NCBI RefSeq assembly: GCF_947503465.1
Contig: NZ_CANNDN010000003.1
Coordinates: forward strand, 124,001 to 188,000
From: an uncultured Tateyamaria sp.
GTDB lineage: Bacteria; Pseudomonadota; Alphaproteobacteria; Rhodobacterales; Rhodobacteraceae
Direction: 5' to 3'
Length of the DNA: 64,000 nt
Shown here: positions 17,972-25,903 of the stretch, piece by piece
How positions within the stretch are numbered: position 1 is the stretch's first letter
Layout of the letters: each line of letters starts with the position of its first letter
Made by a program: the position numbers and the translations under genes
The notes under the pieces: generated by a model
What the model was told of the DNA's origin: nothing
The model's input: the letters and a program-made list of their open reading frames with translations, nothing else
The model's database searches: none

Positions 17972-18334
17972 TTAGGCCGAGACCATTTCGGTTTCGGGCT
18001 TGGAGAGGCTGATGACAGCAACGACGGCGGTGCCGTTCAGCCAGTAGTAGGCGGCATCGAGCCCGGAAAAGCCGAGCGCGAAGGGCAGGATCAGGAAGAG
18101 CAGGCCAACCGCCAGATCGACGGCGAGGTGCAGCTTGTAGGGCAGCACGCGGATCACGCCGAGGTGGTGGTCGGTGAATACGGTCAGCAGTAACGCCGCG
18201 ACGCCCACGACCGGCGAGATCGTGAGGGCGAGCGGGTTGGAGGTGCCGAGCCCGAGCAGGAACGGCAGGGCGATGAGGGCCAGCGCGACGGGATAGTCGA
18301 GCCAGGCATGGATCGTCTTGGTGACAAAGCGCAT
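17972..18334 (-). CDS. Small four-helix membrane protein (SPW-repeat-like)
   Basis: A 120-residue membrane protein with four hydrophobic segments (about 12-30, 38-55, 70-88 and 94-108). The opening TIHAWLDYPVALALIALPFLLG resembles SPW-repeat proteins of unknown function. It is followed 29 bases later by the AhpD-like gene. Its upstream region holds three copies of a motif that also occurs upstream of the operon on the other side of the AraC gene, so I infer it is an AraC target. Confidence 0.7.
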   Translation of the reverse strand: MRFVTKTIHAWLDYPVALALIALPFLLGLGTSNPLALTISPVVGVAALLLTVFTDHHLGVIRVLPYKLHLAVDLAVGLLFLILPFALGFSGLDAAYYWLNGTAVVAVISLSKPETEMVSA

Positions 18335-18407
18335 GTGCAGGGTCCTTTCGGTTGGAAATCAAACGACGAGCTCCGCCGTCGCAGTCTCCAACCTAAGGGC
18401 ATCAGTG

Positions 18408-18453
18408 CGGACGATGAATTTCATATTGTCCGTAATGAATTGCAGATCGTCCG
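18408..18453. promoter_or_regulatory. Cluster of CGGACGAT motifs upstream of the SPW-like/AhpD operon
   Basis: CGGACGAT occurs at 18408-18415 on the plus strand and at 18446-18453 on the minus strand, with a one-mismatch minus-strand copy at 18425-18432. The two minus-strand copies are 21 bases apart, two helical turns, as usual for AraC-type half-site pairs. The same octamer flanks the other side of the AraC gene. Confidence 0.5.
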
Positions 18454-18470
18454 AGAACCCGGACGAAGTT

Positions 18471-19427
18471 CTAAGCTGCCTCGTGAGGCGCGAAGCCGGA
18501 CTGTCGGAAGGCGGCGGGCGACACGCCGATCTCCTTCTTGAAGACCCGGCTGAACGCGGATTCCGAGGCATAGCCCGAGACTTCCGCCGCTTCGGCGACC
18601 GAGAGCCCCCGCGTTGCGAGCGCCTCGCGCGCGATCTGCATCCGCCAGGAGGTCACATAGGCCATCGGTGTCACGCCCAGTCGATCCGAGAACCGCTCGG
18701 CAAAGCCCGTCCGCGACAGCCCCGCCTCGCGGGCGAGGCTAGCGACCGTCCAGTCGGCTGTCGGCGCGTGGTGAAAGGCGGTCAGTGCCCTTGCAAGATG
18801 GGGGTCGGCAAAACCGGCCACGCCACAGTTGGTCTCGTGCTCCGCCTCGATATGGGCGCGGATCGCCTGGGCGAAGATCGCTTCGGACATCTTCAGCGCG
18901 ATCAGATCGCCGCCGAGCCGCGCGCCGCCGGCCTCGGCCCCGATGACCCTGAGCGTGGCTTCAAGCCAGGGGCCCGCCTCCTCGCCATAGCCGCGCAGGT
19001 GGATGAAGGGGGGCAAGCGGTCGAACAGCAAGTGCCTCGACCCTTCGGCCAGCGCGAAGTGCCCGCAAATCAGCTGCGTATCACGCGGGCTATCGTCGCC
19101 ACCCCAAACCAGCGTCCCATGACCCGGAAACCCGGACCGGGACAGCACATCGTCCAACGGCAGGGCCTCGTCGGGCCCGGTGTGACGGCAGCACAGGACA
19201 TGGGCTGTCCCGTGCGGAATCACGATCAGGTCTCCCTGCGCCAGGTGCACGGGGACCGGCACCCCCGCGACACGCACCAGCGCCTCGCCCCGATGGGCAA
19301 AGTGGAAACGTGCCACGTCGCGGAAGGCGGGCACGCGGACGCCCCAGGGCTCGGTGAAGCTCGTGCGGAAGTAAAGCGTACCACGAAGCGAAAGGCGGGT
19401 GAGGATGTCACTGAGCAGGTCCAACAT
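18471..19427 (-). CDS. AraC-family regulator with N-terminal cupin domain
   Basis: The N-terminal two-thirds is a cupin sensor of the AraC-binding type (MLDLLSDILTRLSLRGTLYF, RVPAFRDVARFHFAHRG, GDLIVIPHGTAHVL). The C-terminal 100 residues are the double helix-turn-helix AraC domain: WTVASLAREAGLSRTGFAERF and then AEVSGYASESAFSRVFKKEIG. I place the start at 19427 (318 residues), where the usual first motif begins; the open frame extends to 19544. The gene lies between two operons with shared upstream octamers, so it probably controls both plus itself. Confidence 0.88.
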   Translation of the reverse strand: MLDLLSDILTRLSLRGTLYFRTSFTEPWGVRVPAFRDVARFHFAHRGEALVRVAGVPVPVHLAQGDLIVIPHGTAHVLCCRHTGPDEALPLDDVLSRSGFPGHGTLVWGGDDSPRDTQLICGHFALAEGSRHLLFDRLPPFIHLRGYGEEAGPWLEATLRVIGAEAGGARLGGDLIALKMSEAIFAQAIRAHIEAEHETNCGVAGFADPHLARALTAFHHAPTADWTVASLAREAGLSRTGFAERFSDRLGVTPMAYVTSWRMQIAREALATRGLSVAEAAEVSGYASESAFSRVFKKEIGVSPAAFRQSGFAPHEAA

Positions 19428-19468
19428 GGCCAAAAGTTTATCAGCAATTTCAGGCACGTCCAGCCCGC

Positions 19469-19520
19469 CGGACGATCCCGCATGAATTCCGGACTTTCCG
19501 GCATTCAAACGCCGGACGAT
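19469..19520. promoter_or_regulatory. Paired CGGACGAT motifs between the AraC gene and the DUF4142 operon
   Basis: Exact copies lie at 19469-19476 and 19513-19520 (44 bases apart, about four helical turns), each preceded by CG. They match the octamers upstream of the SPW-like gene. If the regulator starts at 19427, they are in the divergent promoter region shared with the operon that starts at 19568. Confidence 0.5.
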
Positions 19521-19567
19521 CTCGGGCAAATCGGTGGCATTCAAACCACCAACCCGGAGACACTCCC

Positions 19568-20095
19568 ATGAAGACCTTGACCCTTGCCATTGGATTCGCC
19601 CTCGCCACGACTGGCTTCGCCGCTCTGGCGGATGAGCCGATGAACGACCTCGAGATCGCCCACACCGCCTATACTGCCGGCGGCATCGACATCCGCTATG
19701 CGCATCTCGCGCTGGCGGTTTCCGAGAACGACGCGGTGCGCGACTTCGCCCAGACGATGATCCGCGACCATACGGCGGTGAATGAGGCGGCCGGCGCGCT
19801 GATCGCCGAGCTGAACGTGACGCCGCAGGACAACGCCCTGTCCCAGGCCCTGGTCGAGGGTGCCGCCGCCAAGCGCGCCGAACTGATGGCGCTGAACGGC
19901 AATGCCTTCGACTGTGCCTATGCGACGAACGAACTGGGCTATCACCAGATCGTCAACAAGACCGTCGCCGAGAGCTTCATCCCCGCCGTCACGGTGGAAC
20001 CGCTGAAGGCGCTGCTCGAGGATGCGCTGGTGACCTTCAAGGCACACGAGCAGCACGCCGAGCAAATGGTCGCGGGGTTGACGTGCGCGGGCTGA
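19568..20095 (+). CDS. DUF4142 secreted protein
   Basis: A 175-residue exported protein with a signal peptide (MKTLTLAIGFALATTGFAALA) followed by a ferritin-like helical DUF4142 domain: DLEIAHTAYTAGGIDIRYAHLAL, then MIRDHTAVNEAAGALI and FKAHEQHAEQMV. The function of the family is unknown; the arrangement of His and Glu resembles ferritin-like bundles. It is the first gene of a plus-strand operon and overlaps the cupredoxin start by 13 bases. Confidence 0.88.
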   Translation: MKTLTLAIGFALATTGFAALADEPMNDLEIAHTAYTAGGIDIRYAHLALAVSENDAVRDFAQTMIRDHTAVNEAAGALIAELNVTPQDNALSQALVEGAAAKRAELMALNGNAFDCAYATNELGYHQIVNKTVAESFIPAVTVEPLKALLEDALVTFKAHEQHAEQMVAGLTCAG

Positions 20096-20451
20096 CGCAC
20101 CTCACGCGGCGCGGGTTCGGCCGGGGACTTGGCGCAGCCTTGTCTCTGGCCGGGCTGCCGGGGCTTGCGCGCGCTCATGACGGCGCGCACGAGGTCGAGG
20201 TGCGCATCGCCAGCTTCGCCTTCGATCCGGTTAGCGTCGAAGTCCTTGTGGGCGACAGCATCACCTGGACGAACGCCGATCTTGCGCCGCACACCGCCAC
20301 GGCCGAGGACGGAAGCTGGGATACCGGCACGCTGGAAAAGGGCGGCCGCGCACGCATCACGTTCGACGCGCCCGGCGACTATTCCTACTTCTGCGCCTAT
20401 CACCCCCACATGAAAGCAACCGTCACCGTCCGGACCCGGTCCGGCGCCTGA
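20083..20451 (+). CDS. Amicyanin/plastocyanin-like cupredoxin
   Basis: A 122-residue periplasmic blue-copper protein. It starts at GTG 20083 and carries a Tat-like signal (LTRRGFGRGLG...ARA). The copper ligands are visible: His in ADLAPHTATAEDG and the Cys-x-x-His-x-x-Met cluster FCAYHPHM. Such proteins carry electrons between periplasmic redox enzymes and cytochromes. Overlap with the DUF4142 gene indicates co-translation; the partner enzyme is not evident. Confidence 0.9.
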   Translation: MRGLTHLTRRGFGRGLGAALSLAGLPGLARAHDGAHEVEVRIASFAFDPVSVEVLVGDSITWTNADLAPHTATAEDGSWDTGTLEKGGRARITFDAPGDYSYFCAYHPHMKATVTVRTRSGA

Positions 20452-20525
20452 CGCACGCACGGGCCGCCCTCTGTTCCCCAGACACCCCCAGGGCGGCCTG
20501 CGCGCCATTTCCAGAGGCGAATATT

Positions 20526-21218
20526 ATGACACTGTCCATCACCCTCGTCAGCCACGCGCTGTGCCCTTACGTCCAGCGCATCGCCATCGCGCTTTCCGAA
20601 AAGGGCGTCGCGCACGAGCGCGTCACCGTCGATCTGGCGAACAAGCCCGGCTGGTTTCTGGCGCTTTCGCCGCTCGGGCGAACGCCCGTCCTGCGGGTCG
20701 GCAAGGCGGCGCTATTCGAATCCGCCGCGATCCTCGAATTCCTCGAAGAGACGCAGCCGAATCCGCTCCACCCAACCGACCCGATCGAACGCGCGCGGCA
20801 CCGCGCCTGGATCGGCTTCGCCTCGGAGTGCCTGAACGACATCGCGGGATTCTATTCGGCCCCCGACACCACGACGCTCGAACGCAAGGCCGCGGCGCTC
20901 CACGCCCGGTTCCGGGTGATGGAGGGCCAGTTCGGCCTAGGCCCATGGTTTGCCGGAGAGGAGTTCAGCCTCGTCGACGCGGTTTTCGCGCCGGTGTTCC
21001 GCTACTTCGACACCTTCGACCGGATCGGCGACTTCGGCGTCTTCGACGGTCTGCCGGGGATGGCCGAATGGCGTCACGCGTTGGCCGGGAGGTCCTCCGT
21101 TCAGAACGCGGTCACGGCGGAGTATCCCGAGAGGCTCGCCGATTTCCTGCGCCGGAAGGACAGCGCGCTGTCGCGGATGATGGAGCTGTCCTGCCTCACA
21201 CTCCGGCAATCTGCATGA
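20526..21218 (+). CDS. Glutathione S-transferase family protein
   Basis: A 230-residue GST resembling the omega/DHAR-like bacterial group: SHALCPYVQRIAIALSEKGV with a CPYV motif in which Cys is the likely catalytic thiol, then SPLGRTPVLRVG and LFESAAILEFLEET for glutathione binding, and FAGEEFSLVDAVFAPVFRYF in the C-terminal domain. Members act as glutathione-dependent reductases or lyases. It overlaps the acetyltransferase start by four bases. It is the third of four GST genes in 13 kb. Confidence 0.9.
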   Translation: MTLSITLVSHALCPYVQRIAIALSEKGVAHERVTVDLANKPGWFLALSPLGRTPVLRVGKAALFESAAILEFLEETQPNPLHPTDPIERARHRAWIGFASECLNDIAGFYSAPDTTTLERKAAALHARFRVMEGQFGLGPWFAGEEFSLVDAVFAPVFRYFDTFDRIGDFGVFDGLPGMAEWRHALAGRSSVQNAVTAEYPERLADFLRRKDSALSRMMELSCLTLRQSA

Positions 21219-21730
21219 CCGGCGCCGTCCTCGCCCTCCGCTTCGCGCGGCTGACCGAAGTGCCGCTCGGGGACGTGGTTGCGCATATGTCCGACCCGCG
21301 GCTGCGCGCACACATGCCGCTGCTGACTGGCGCCTGGGGCGAGGCGGAGGCGCGGGCCTTCGTGGCGGCCAAGGAGGCGGCTTGGGCGCGCGACGGTCTT
21401 GGCCACTGGGCCTTCCTGGCCGAAAAACGGTATGTCGGCTGGGGTGGCTTCCAGAAGGAAGACGCGGAATGGGACTTCGGCCTCGTGTTGCGGCCGCGGG
21501 ATTTCGGGCTTGGCCAGCGGATCGCGCATGCGGCGCTCGACTTCGCGCGCGCCGATCCGCGCATTCCCTTCGTCACCTTCCTCTTGCCGCCTTCGCGCCG
21601 CAACCTCGGTGCGCTGCACCGGATGGGGGCACAGTCTGCCGGTCGGCAGGACCACTCCGGCGCGACATTCCTGAAATTTCGTCTCGACACCACGTCGATC
21701 AACCAGCGTTCACAAGGAGAGTTCCCATGA
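21215..21730 (+). CDS. GNAT-family N-acetyltransferase
   Basis: A 171-residue acetyl-CoA-dependent acyltransferase of the RimJ/RimL-like type. The N-terminal strand-helix RFARLTEVPLGDVVAHMSDP, FLAEKRYVGWGGFQKEDAEWDFGLVLRPRDFGLGQRIAHAALDFA (pyrophosphate-binding loop region) and PSRRNLGALHRMGAQ match the fold. Both ends overlap neighbours by ATGA, so it is tightly embedded in the operon. The substrate is unknown. Confidence 0.82.
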   Translation: MTGAVLALRFARLTEVPLGDVVAHMSDPRLRAHMPLLTGAWGEAEARAFVAAKEAAWARDGLGHWAFLAEKRYVGWGGFQKEDAEWDFGLVLRPRDFGLGQRIAHAALDFARADPRIPFVTFLLPPSRRNLGALHRMGAQSAGRQDHSGATFLKFRLDTTSINQRSQGEFP

Positions 21731-22116
21731 CCACCATCGACCATCTCAGCCTCGGGGTTACAGACGTGCCTGCGGCGCGCGCCTTCTACTGCCGCGTTCT
21801 GGACGTCCTCGGCATACGCTGCCTCGCGGAAGGAGACGGGTTCGCCGCCTTCGGACGTGACCGCGTATCCTTTCTGCTCCTGACTCCTTTCAATGGCGGA
21901 TTGGCCTCCGCGGGCAACGGCGCTCACGTAGCCTTCGCAGCGCCGGATCGCGAGGCGGTCGCAAAGGCCCATGCCGCGGGCCTCGACGCTGGGGCAACCG
22001 ACGAGGGAGCTCCGGGTGTGCGTGCCGCCTATCCGATGCCCGGCGTCTTCGCCGCCTATCTGCGCGACCCCTGGGGCAACAAGATCGAACTGGTCCATGG
22101 CGGATTCAGCGCCTGA
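21727..22116 (+). CDS. VOC-family (glyoxalase/dioxygenase fold) protein
   Basis: A 129-residue protein with two beta-alpha-beta-beta-beta modules: TTIDHLSLGVTDVPAARAFYCRVLDVLG and NGAHVAFAAPDREAV, ending AYLRDPWGNKIELVHGG. His6, Glu near the C-terminus (IELVH) and His55-like positions can form the metal site. Members include glyoxalase I-like lyases and resistance proteins. With the GST and GNAT genes it fits an electrophile-detoxification operon; the substrate is not known. Confidence 0.88.
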   Translation: MTTIDHLSLGVTDVPAARAFYCRVLDVLGIRCLAEGDGFAAFGRDRVSFLLLTPFNGGLASAGNGAHVAFAAPDREAVAKAHAAGLDAGATDEGAPGVRAAYPMPGVFAAYLRDPWGNKIELVHGGFSA

Positions 22117-22170
22117 CCGACCGTATGCCATCAGACCACCGACCATCCCTAGAGAGGACAAAAAAGCACC

Positions 22171-23322
22171 ATGGCCACCCCAGACACCGTCCCCCCGACT
22201 CGCGGAACAGCACTCTATCTCGCCGCCTGGCGCTGGCATTTCTATGCCGGGCTCTACGTCATCCCGTTCCTGCTGATGCTGTCGGTGACCGGCCTCGTCA
22301 TGCTGTGGGTCGCCTTTGCTCAGGGGATTGGCGACGAAAAGCGCGCCGTCACCCCGGGCGAGGCGCCGCTCGCCACAAGTGCCCTGCAATCGGCCGCCGA
22401 GGCCGCCGTCCCAGGCGGGTCCGCATCGCAATAAATCGCGCCGCTGGCGCCTGATCGGGCGGCGGTCTTCAAGGTGACAGGTGCGGGCGACGCGACCGGC
22501 GTCACGCTCGACCCCTACACGGGATCGGTGCTGAACACCTTTCCGTGGCGGGCCGGGTGGTATGACTTCGCCAACGAGGTTCACGGTACCCTCCTGATCG
22601 GCGATACGGGCGACCTGCTGATCGAGGCGGCCGCGAGCCTCGGGTTTCTGCTGGTGGCGACCGGGCTTTACCTGCACTGGCCACGAAACGGGGCCGGCAT
22701 GCGCCGCATGCTCTTGCCCGCGCTTGCCGGATCCGGTCGTGCGCTGTGGAAATCGCTGCATGGCGTGACGGCCTTCTGGTTCTCGCTGATCCTGATCTTC
22801 TTTCTGGTCTCGGGGTTGAGCTGGACGGGCATCTGGGGCGGCAAGCTGGTGCAGGCGTGGAATACCTTCCCCGCGGCCAAGTGGGATAACGTGCCCCTGT
22901 CCGATGCCACGCATGCCACGCATGCCAGCATGAACCACGGTGCGGCAAAGGAGGTACCATGGACACTGGAGCAGACGCCGTTGCCGGCCTCGGGGTTGCT
23001 GGCTGGAACCCCGTGCGATTGACGGCTTGGTGACGATCGACAGTGTCAACGCCTTCGCTGACCGGCTGGGCTTTCGGGGGCGCTATCAGGTCAACCTGCC
23101 ATCGGACCAGACGGGCGTCTGGACGATCAGCCATGACAGCATGTCGAATGACGGGCCGGACCCATCGGCCGACCGCACGATCCATCTGGACCGGTTCACC
23201 GGCAACGTTCTGGCCGACATACGCTACGCCGACTATTCCCCCTATGCCAAGTCGATGGCCTGGGGGATCGCCCTTCACGAAGGCGATCTGGGGCTTTGGA
23301 ACGTGGCGCTGAACACCGTCTT
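22171..23322 (+). pseudogene. PepSY-associated membrane protein, broken
   Basis: Starts at 22171 as a PepSY-TM iron-uptake-type protein (LYLAAWRWHFYAGLYVIPFLLMLSVTGLVM). An in-frame TAA at 22432 interrupts it; the same frame resumes (DPYTGSVLNTF, FANEVHGTLLIGDTGDLLIEAAASLG, LWKSLHGVTAFWFSLILIFFLVSGLSW). A frameshift near 22985-23020 moves the reading to a frame giving IDSVNAFADRLGFRG, RYQVNLPS and ITHLD-like RFTGNVLADIRYADY. The gene then ends abruptly after GLWNVALNTVF, where an unrelated, convergent aminotransferase fragment starts. It is thus broken at three points and cannot make a full protein. It was originally the last gene of the DUF4142 operon. Confidence 0.8.
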
Positions 23323-23609
23323 CACGGCAAGGCGTAGACTGCCATGTTCCAGGCGCGCGTTGCGTTCTCTGCATAAGCGATCTCGTCCGGCGCCGCGTGC
23401 AAAAGTTCTGCCAATCCGGTGTAGAGACTTTCAAGTGCGGATTGCGCGCGGCGCTCCGCCTCGTAACCGCCCAAGGCGCGTTCCGCAGCCATATGATCGG
23501 TCACGGCACGAAAGACCGGATCGGGCATTGGCGATGCACCGGCATTGTCGAAATGAATGAAGGTCTCGCATCCGGGTGTGTCGCGCCGGACTTGGGCTAT
23601 GTCGATCAT
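23322..23609 (-). pseudogene. N-terminal fragment of a class V aminotransferase (cysteine desulfurase-like)
   Basis: The first 95 codons match the start of class V PLP enzymes: FIHFDNAGASPMPDPVFRAVTDHM and ESLYTGLAELLHAAPDEIAYAENATRAWNMAVYAL. The PLP lysine and the rest (about 280 residues) are missing because the sequence meets the truncated PepSY gene head-on near 23322-23330. One deletion that removed both 3' ends explains the structure. Confidence 0.8.
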
Positions 23610-23649
23610 GGTGTCTTCTCCATTGGGCTGATTGGGTCAAAATATACGG

Positions 23650-24048
23650 TCACGCCCGACGCTCAGACAGGCCGTGCCGATCCATCACATCCGACACGGC
23701 CCTGCGCTTCACATCAGGCGTCAATAATTTTTTGTGGCAAGATCCTTCAGAGCAGCATTGTCCAGCATCGCCTCCGCCAGCATGCGCTTCAGACGATTGT
23801 TCTCGTCCTCAAGCGCGCGCAGCTTCTTCGCGTCCGACACGTTCATGCCGCCAAACTTCGCTTTGTATTTGTAGAAAGTCGCATCGCTGATCCCGTACTT
23901 TCGGCACAGCTCCTGCGCTTTCACGCCAGCCTCGTATTCCTTGATCATTCCAATGATTTGCTCGTCACTAAATCTGCGTTTCATAGTCCATCCTTTGCTT
24001 GGACGGATTACTAACACCTCACTGGCCTGATTTCAGGGGGCTGGGTCA
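23650..24048 (-). mobile_element. IS3-family (IS407-group-like) insertion sequence remnant
   Basis: The right terminal end begins at about 24048 on the minus strand with TGACCCAGCCCCCTGAAATC, a typical IS3/IS407-group end. orfA is intact. orfB begins in the -1 frame at the A-run near 23733-23739 (LLTPDVKRRAVSDVMDRHG) but breaks off after about 25 codons near 23650, so the DDE catalytic domain and the left end are absent. Confidence 0.85.
23721..23984 (-). CDS. IS3-family transposase OrfA
   Basis: An 87-residue OrfA with helix-turn-helix (RRFSDEQIIGMIKEYEAG, ELCRKYGISDATFYKYKAKFGG) and a leucine-zipper-like tail (KKLRALEDENNRLKRMLAEAML). In intact elements, frameshifting at the terminal A-run joins it to OrfB. 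OrfB is truncated here, so OrfA alone cannot transpose the element. Confidence 0.88.
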   Translation of the reverse strand: MKRRFSDEQIIGMIKEYEAGVKAQELCRKYGISDATFYKYKAKFGGMNVSDAKKLRALEDENNRLKRMLAEAMLDNAALKDLATKNY

Positions 24049-24202
24049 CCTCTATGATTTTCTCGATTCTAAGGGCCTTCAGCTCCGTTTTCGGAGCCAT
24101 GAAATGCATCGCGCGATCGAGACTGCTTCGTCCAGCCCCGGAAGTCTGCGGAAATTTGGAATCCGGGCTAGGGTATCTCAGAGCCTGGGTTGCCGAACGG
24201 GT

Positions 24203-24604
24203 TCAATCCAAAGCTTTATCGGGATCTTGGGCAGTTTTGCACAAACGCCATCCCCAAATGCCAATGACGAGAATGCCGAGGTTCCCGGCGAAGTCGAGCA
24301 ACATCCATTGGTTCAGGACCGGTTCGATGTACAGAAACCAAAAGTTGAAAACGAAGAATGGAATCGACCCTGCCAAACCGAACACAAGGAAAGTCATTGA
24401 AGAAAAACGGGCGGTCAAAATGATTGTGTCCGTCAACACCGCCTGCGCTCCAAAGCAGCCCATGATGAACCGAGCCTGCTCCGAGGCGAAAGCAAGCTCC
24501 GGGCGGAACGTTACTTCAACGACCATGCTCGGGAAGAACAAGCACCACGAACCCAATAGGAGAAAAATTAGTGAAAGGCATGTCTGTAGTTTTCGAGCAG
24601 TCAT
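24203..24604 (-). CDS. Four-helix membrane protein of unknown function
   Basis: A 133-residue protein with four hydrophobic segments (about 8-28, 46-66, 69-90 and 97-118) and short polar loops. I do not recognise a family. It lies alone between the IS3 remnant and the dihydrofolate reductase-like gene, with lower GC than its neighbours, which fits acquired DNA. A start at 24604 gives a typical N-in leader. Confidence 0.6.
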   Translation of the reverse strand: MTARKLQTCLSLIFLLLGSWCLFFPSMVVEVTFRPELAFASEQARFIMGCFGAQAVLTDTIILTARFSSMTFLVFGLAGSIPFFVFNFWFLYIEPVLNQWMLLDFAGNLGILVIGIWGWRLCKTAQDPDKALD

Positions 24605-24655
24605 ATTCGTGCCAGTTGTTTGGAAGTGAAATGGCGGGCGCAGCGTTGCCCATCG

Positions 24656-25192
24656 CTACGCATGGAGAACCCGATACTCCTGAAACAAGTACCCCCGACC
24701 ATAGTCTCGTGTTTCCGTATGCTCTAAGCCGAGCGATCCCTTGATGTGTCCGAATAGCGAAACACCGTCACCGAGAATGATTGGTGCACGCTTGAGGCGC
24801 AGAACATCAATCTTTCCCATGGCAAGAAGCGATCCGGCGAATGCGCCTCCTCCACAGAGGTATATCGGCCCGCTAGATCGGGTTCTTATGGCGTCGATTG
24901 CCTGGGCATCGCTGGATCTCTGCACCGCAACCTCTGCGTCATCCGGCAGGTCGAGCGACTTCGAAAGGACTATTGTTTCCATGTGCGCATAGGGGTTCTG
25001 GCCGGGCTGCATGCCGAAGCGATAGCCGAACTCGTATGTCGCCCGGCCCATGATCGCGGTCGCGTAGGTTTCGAGGCGGGCTGAATAGTCTTCGACCACA
25101 GCGCCTTCCTGGGCAAACTGCGAGATATCGGCGCCGGGCCCGGAAATGTATCCGTCGATCGAGACGGCGACATCATAAATGATTTGTTGCAT
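24656..25192 (-). CDS. Dihydrofolate reductase-family (RibD C-terminal-like) protein
   Basis: A 178-residue protein of the YyaP/RibD_C type: IIYDVAVSIDGYISGPGADIS at the N-terminus, MGRATYEFGYRFG, TIVLSKSLDLPD and IYLCGGGAFAGSLLAMGKIDVLRL, which line an NADPH site. Members are uncharacterised reductases, distinct from folate DHFR. I use the Met at 25192; one codon set further upstream is also possible. Confidence 0.85.
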   Translation of the reverse strand: MQQIIYDVAVSIDGYISGPGADISQFAQEGAVVEDYSARLETYATAIMGRATYEFGYRFGMQPGQNPYAHMETIVLSKSLDLPDDAEVAVQRSSDAQAIDAIRTRSSGPIYLCGGGAFAGSLLAMGKIDVLRLKRAPIILGDGVSLFGHIKGSLGLEHTETRDYGRGYLFQEYRVLHA

Positions 25193-25240
25193 CTGACACA
25201 CCTCTAGTAGCGTTGGTTGGTTGACGGAAAACCCAGCCGG

Positions 25241-25867
25241 TCAGCGCTCCTGAAACGCCAGTCTGATGCCAAGCGCACAGTAGATGCTGCCCACGACTTT
25301 AGATTGCCAGCGCTGGACAGCCGGATGTTGCCGAAGAAACCGACCAACGTGGCCAGCGGCGACAGCCGCTACCAGCGTTGCGAATGTCCCCATGAGAACG
25401 AAGAGCAGTCCAAAGATCGTAAGCTGCAGCGCAATCTGTCCGATGCCCGGATCGACGAACTGTGGCAGGAACGCGAGAAAGAACATCGCGGATTTCGGGT
25501 TCAGAATTTCGGCAAGGCTGGCTTGTCGGAATGCCTGACCTATCGAAATCGGCGGCGTGGCTTCGGAAGTCATGCGAAAGCTGCTCTCGAACAGCGAACG
25601 CAGGCCGATATAGATCAGATATCCGGCTCCAAGCAGCTTGATCAGCGTAAACGCCTGTGCCGAGGCCGGCAGGATCGCGGAGATCCCAGCGACCGCCATG
25701 ACCGTATGGAAGAGATCGCCCAGTCCGATGCCAAGACTTGTTGCGACACCAACGCGTATTCCCGAGGTTGATGACCGGGTGAGCGTGAGCAGGATCGACG
25801 GGCCAGGAAAGAAGACGAACCCCGTTAGAACGGCGATGTAGGTCAACAGAACCGGCAATTCGGGCAT
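25241..25867 (-). CDS. LysE/RhtB-family exporter
   Basis: A 208-residue inner-membrane exporter with about six membrane segments. The N-terminal signature is LTYIAVLTGFVFFPGPSILLTLTRSSTSGIRVGVATSLGIGLGDLFH, standard for LysE-type amino-acid or homoserine-lactone efflux proteins; the later segment AEILNPKSAMFFLAFLPQFVDP is also typical. It follows the methyltransferase gene by 36 bases in the same direction. The substrate is unknown. Confidence 0.9.
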   Translation of the reverse strand: MPELPVLLTYIAVLTGFVFFPGPSILLTLTRSSTSGIRVGVATSLGIGLGDLFHTVMAVAGISAILPASAQAFTLIKLLGAGYLIYIGLRSLFESSFRMTSEATPPISIGQAFRQASLAEILNPKSAMFFLAFLPQFVDPGIGQIALQLTIFGLLFVLMGTFATLVAAVAAGHVGRFLRQHPAVQRWQSKVVGSIYCALGIRLAFQER

Positions 25868-25903
25868 GGTGTAGGCTCCTTCATTCACTGCGCGTGGGCT
25901 TGG

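Noticed and set aside
21196-23049. 617-residue minus-strand open frame
   Set aside because: Antisense to the GNAT, VOC and PepSY genes; low-complexity Arg/Gly/His composition typical of high-GC shadow frames.
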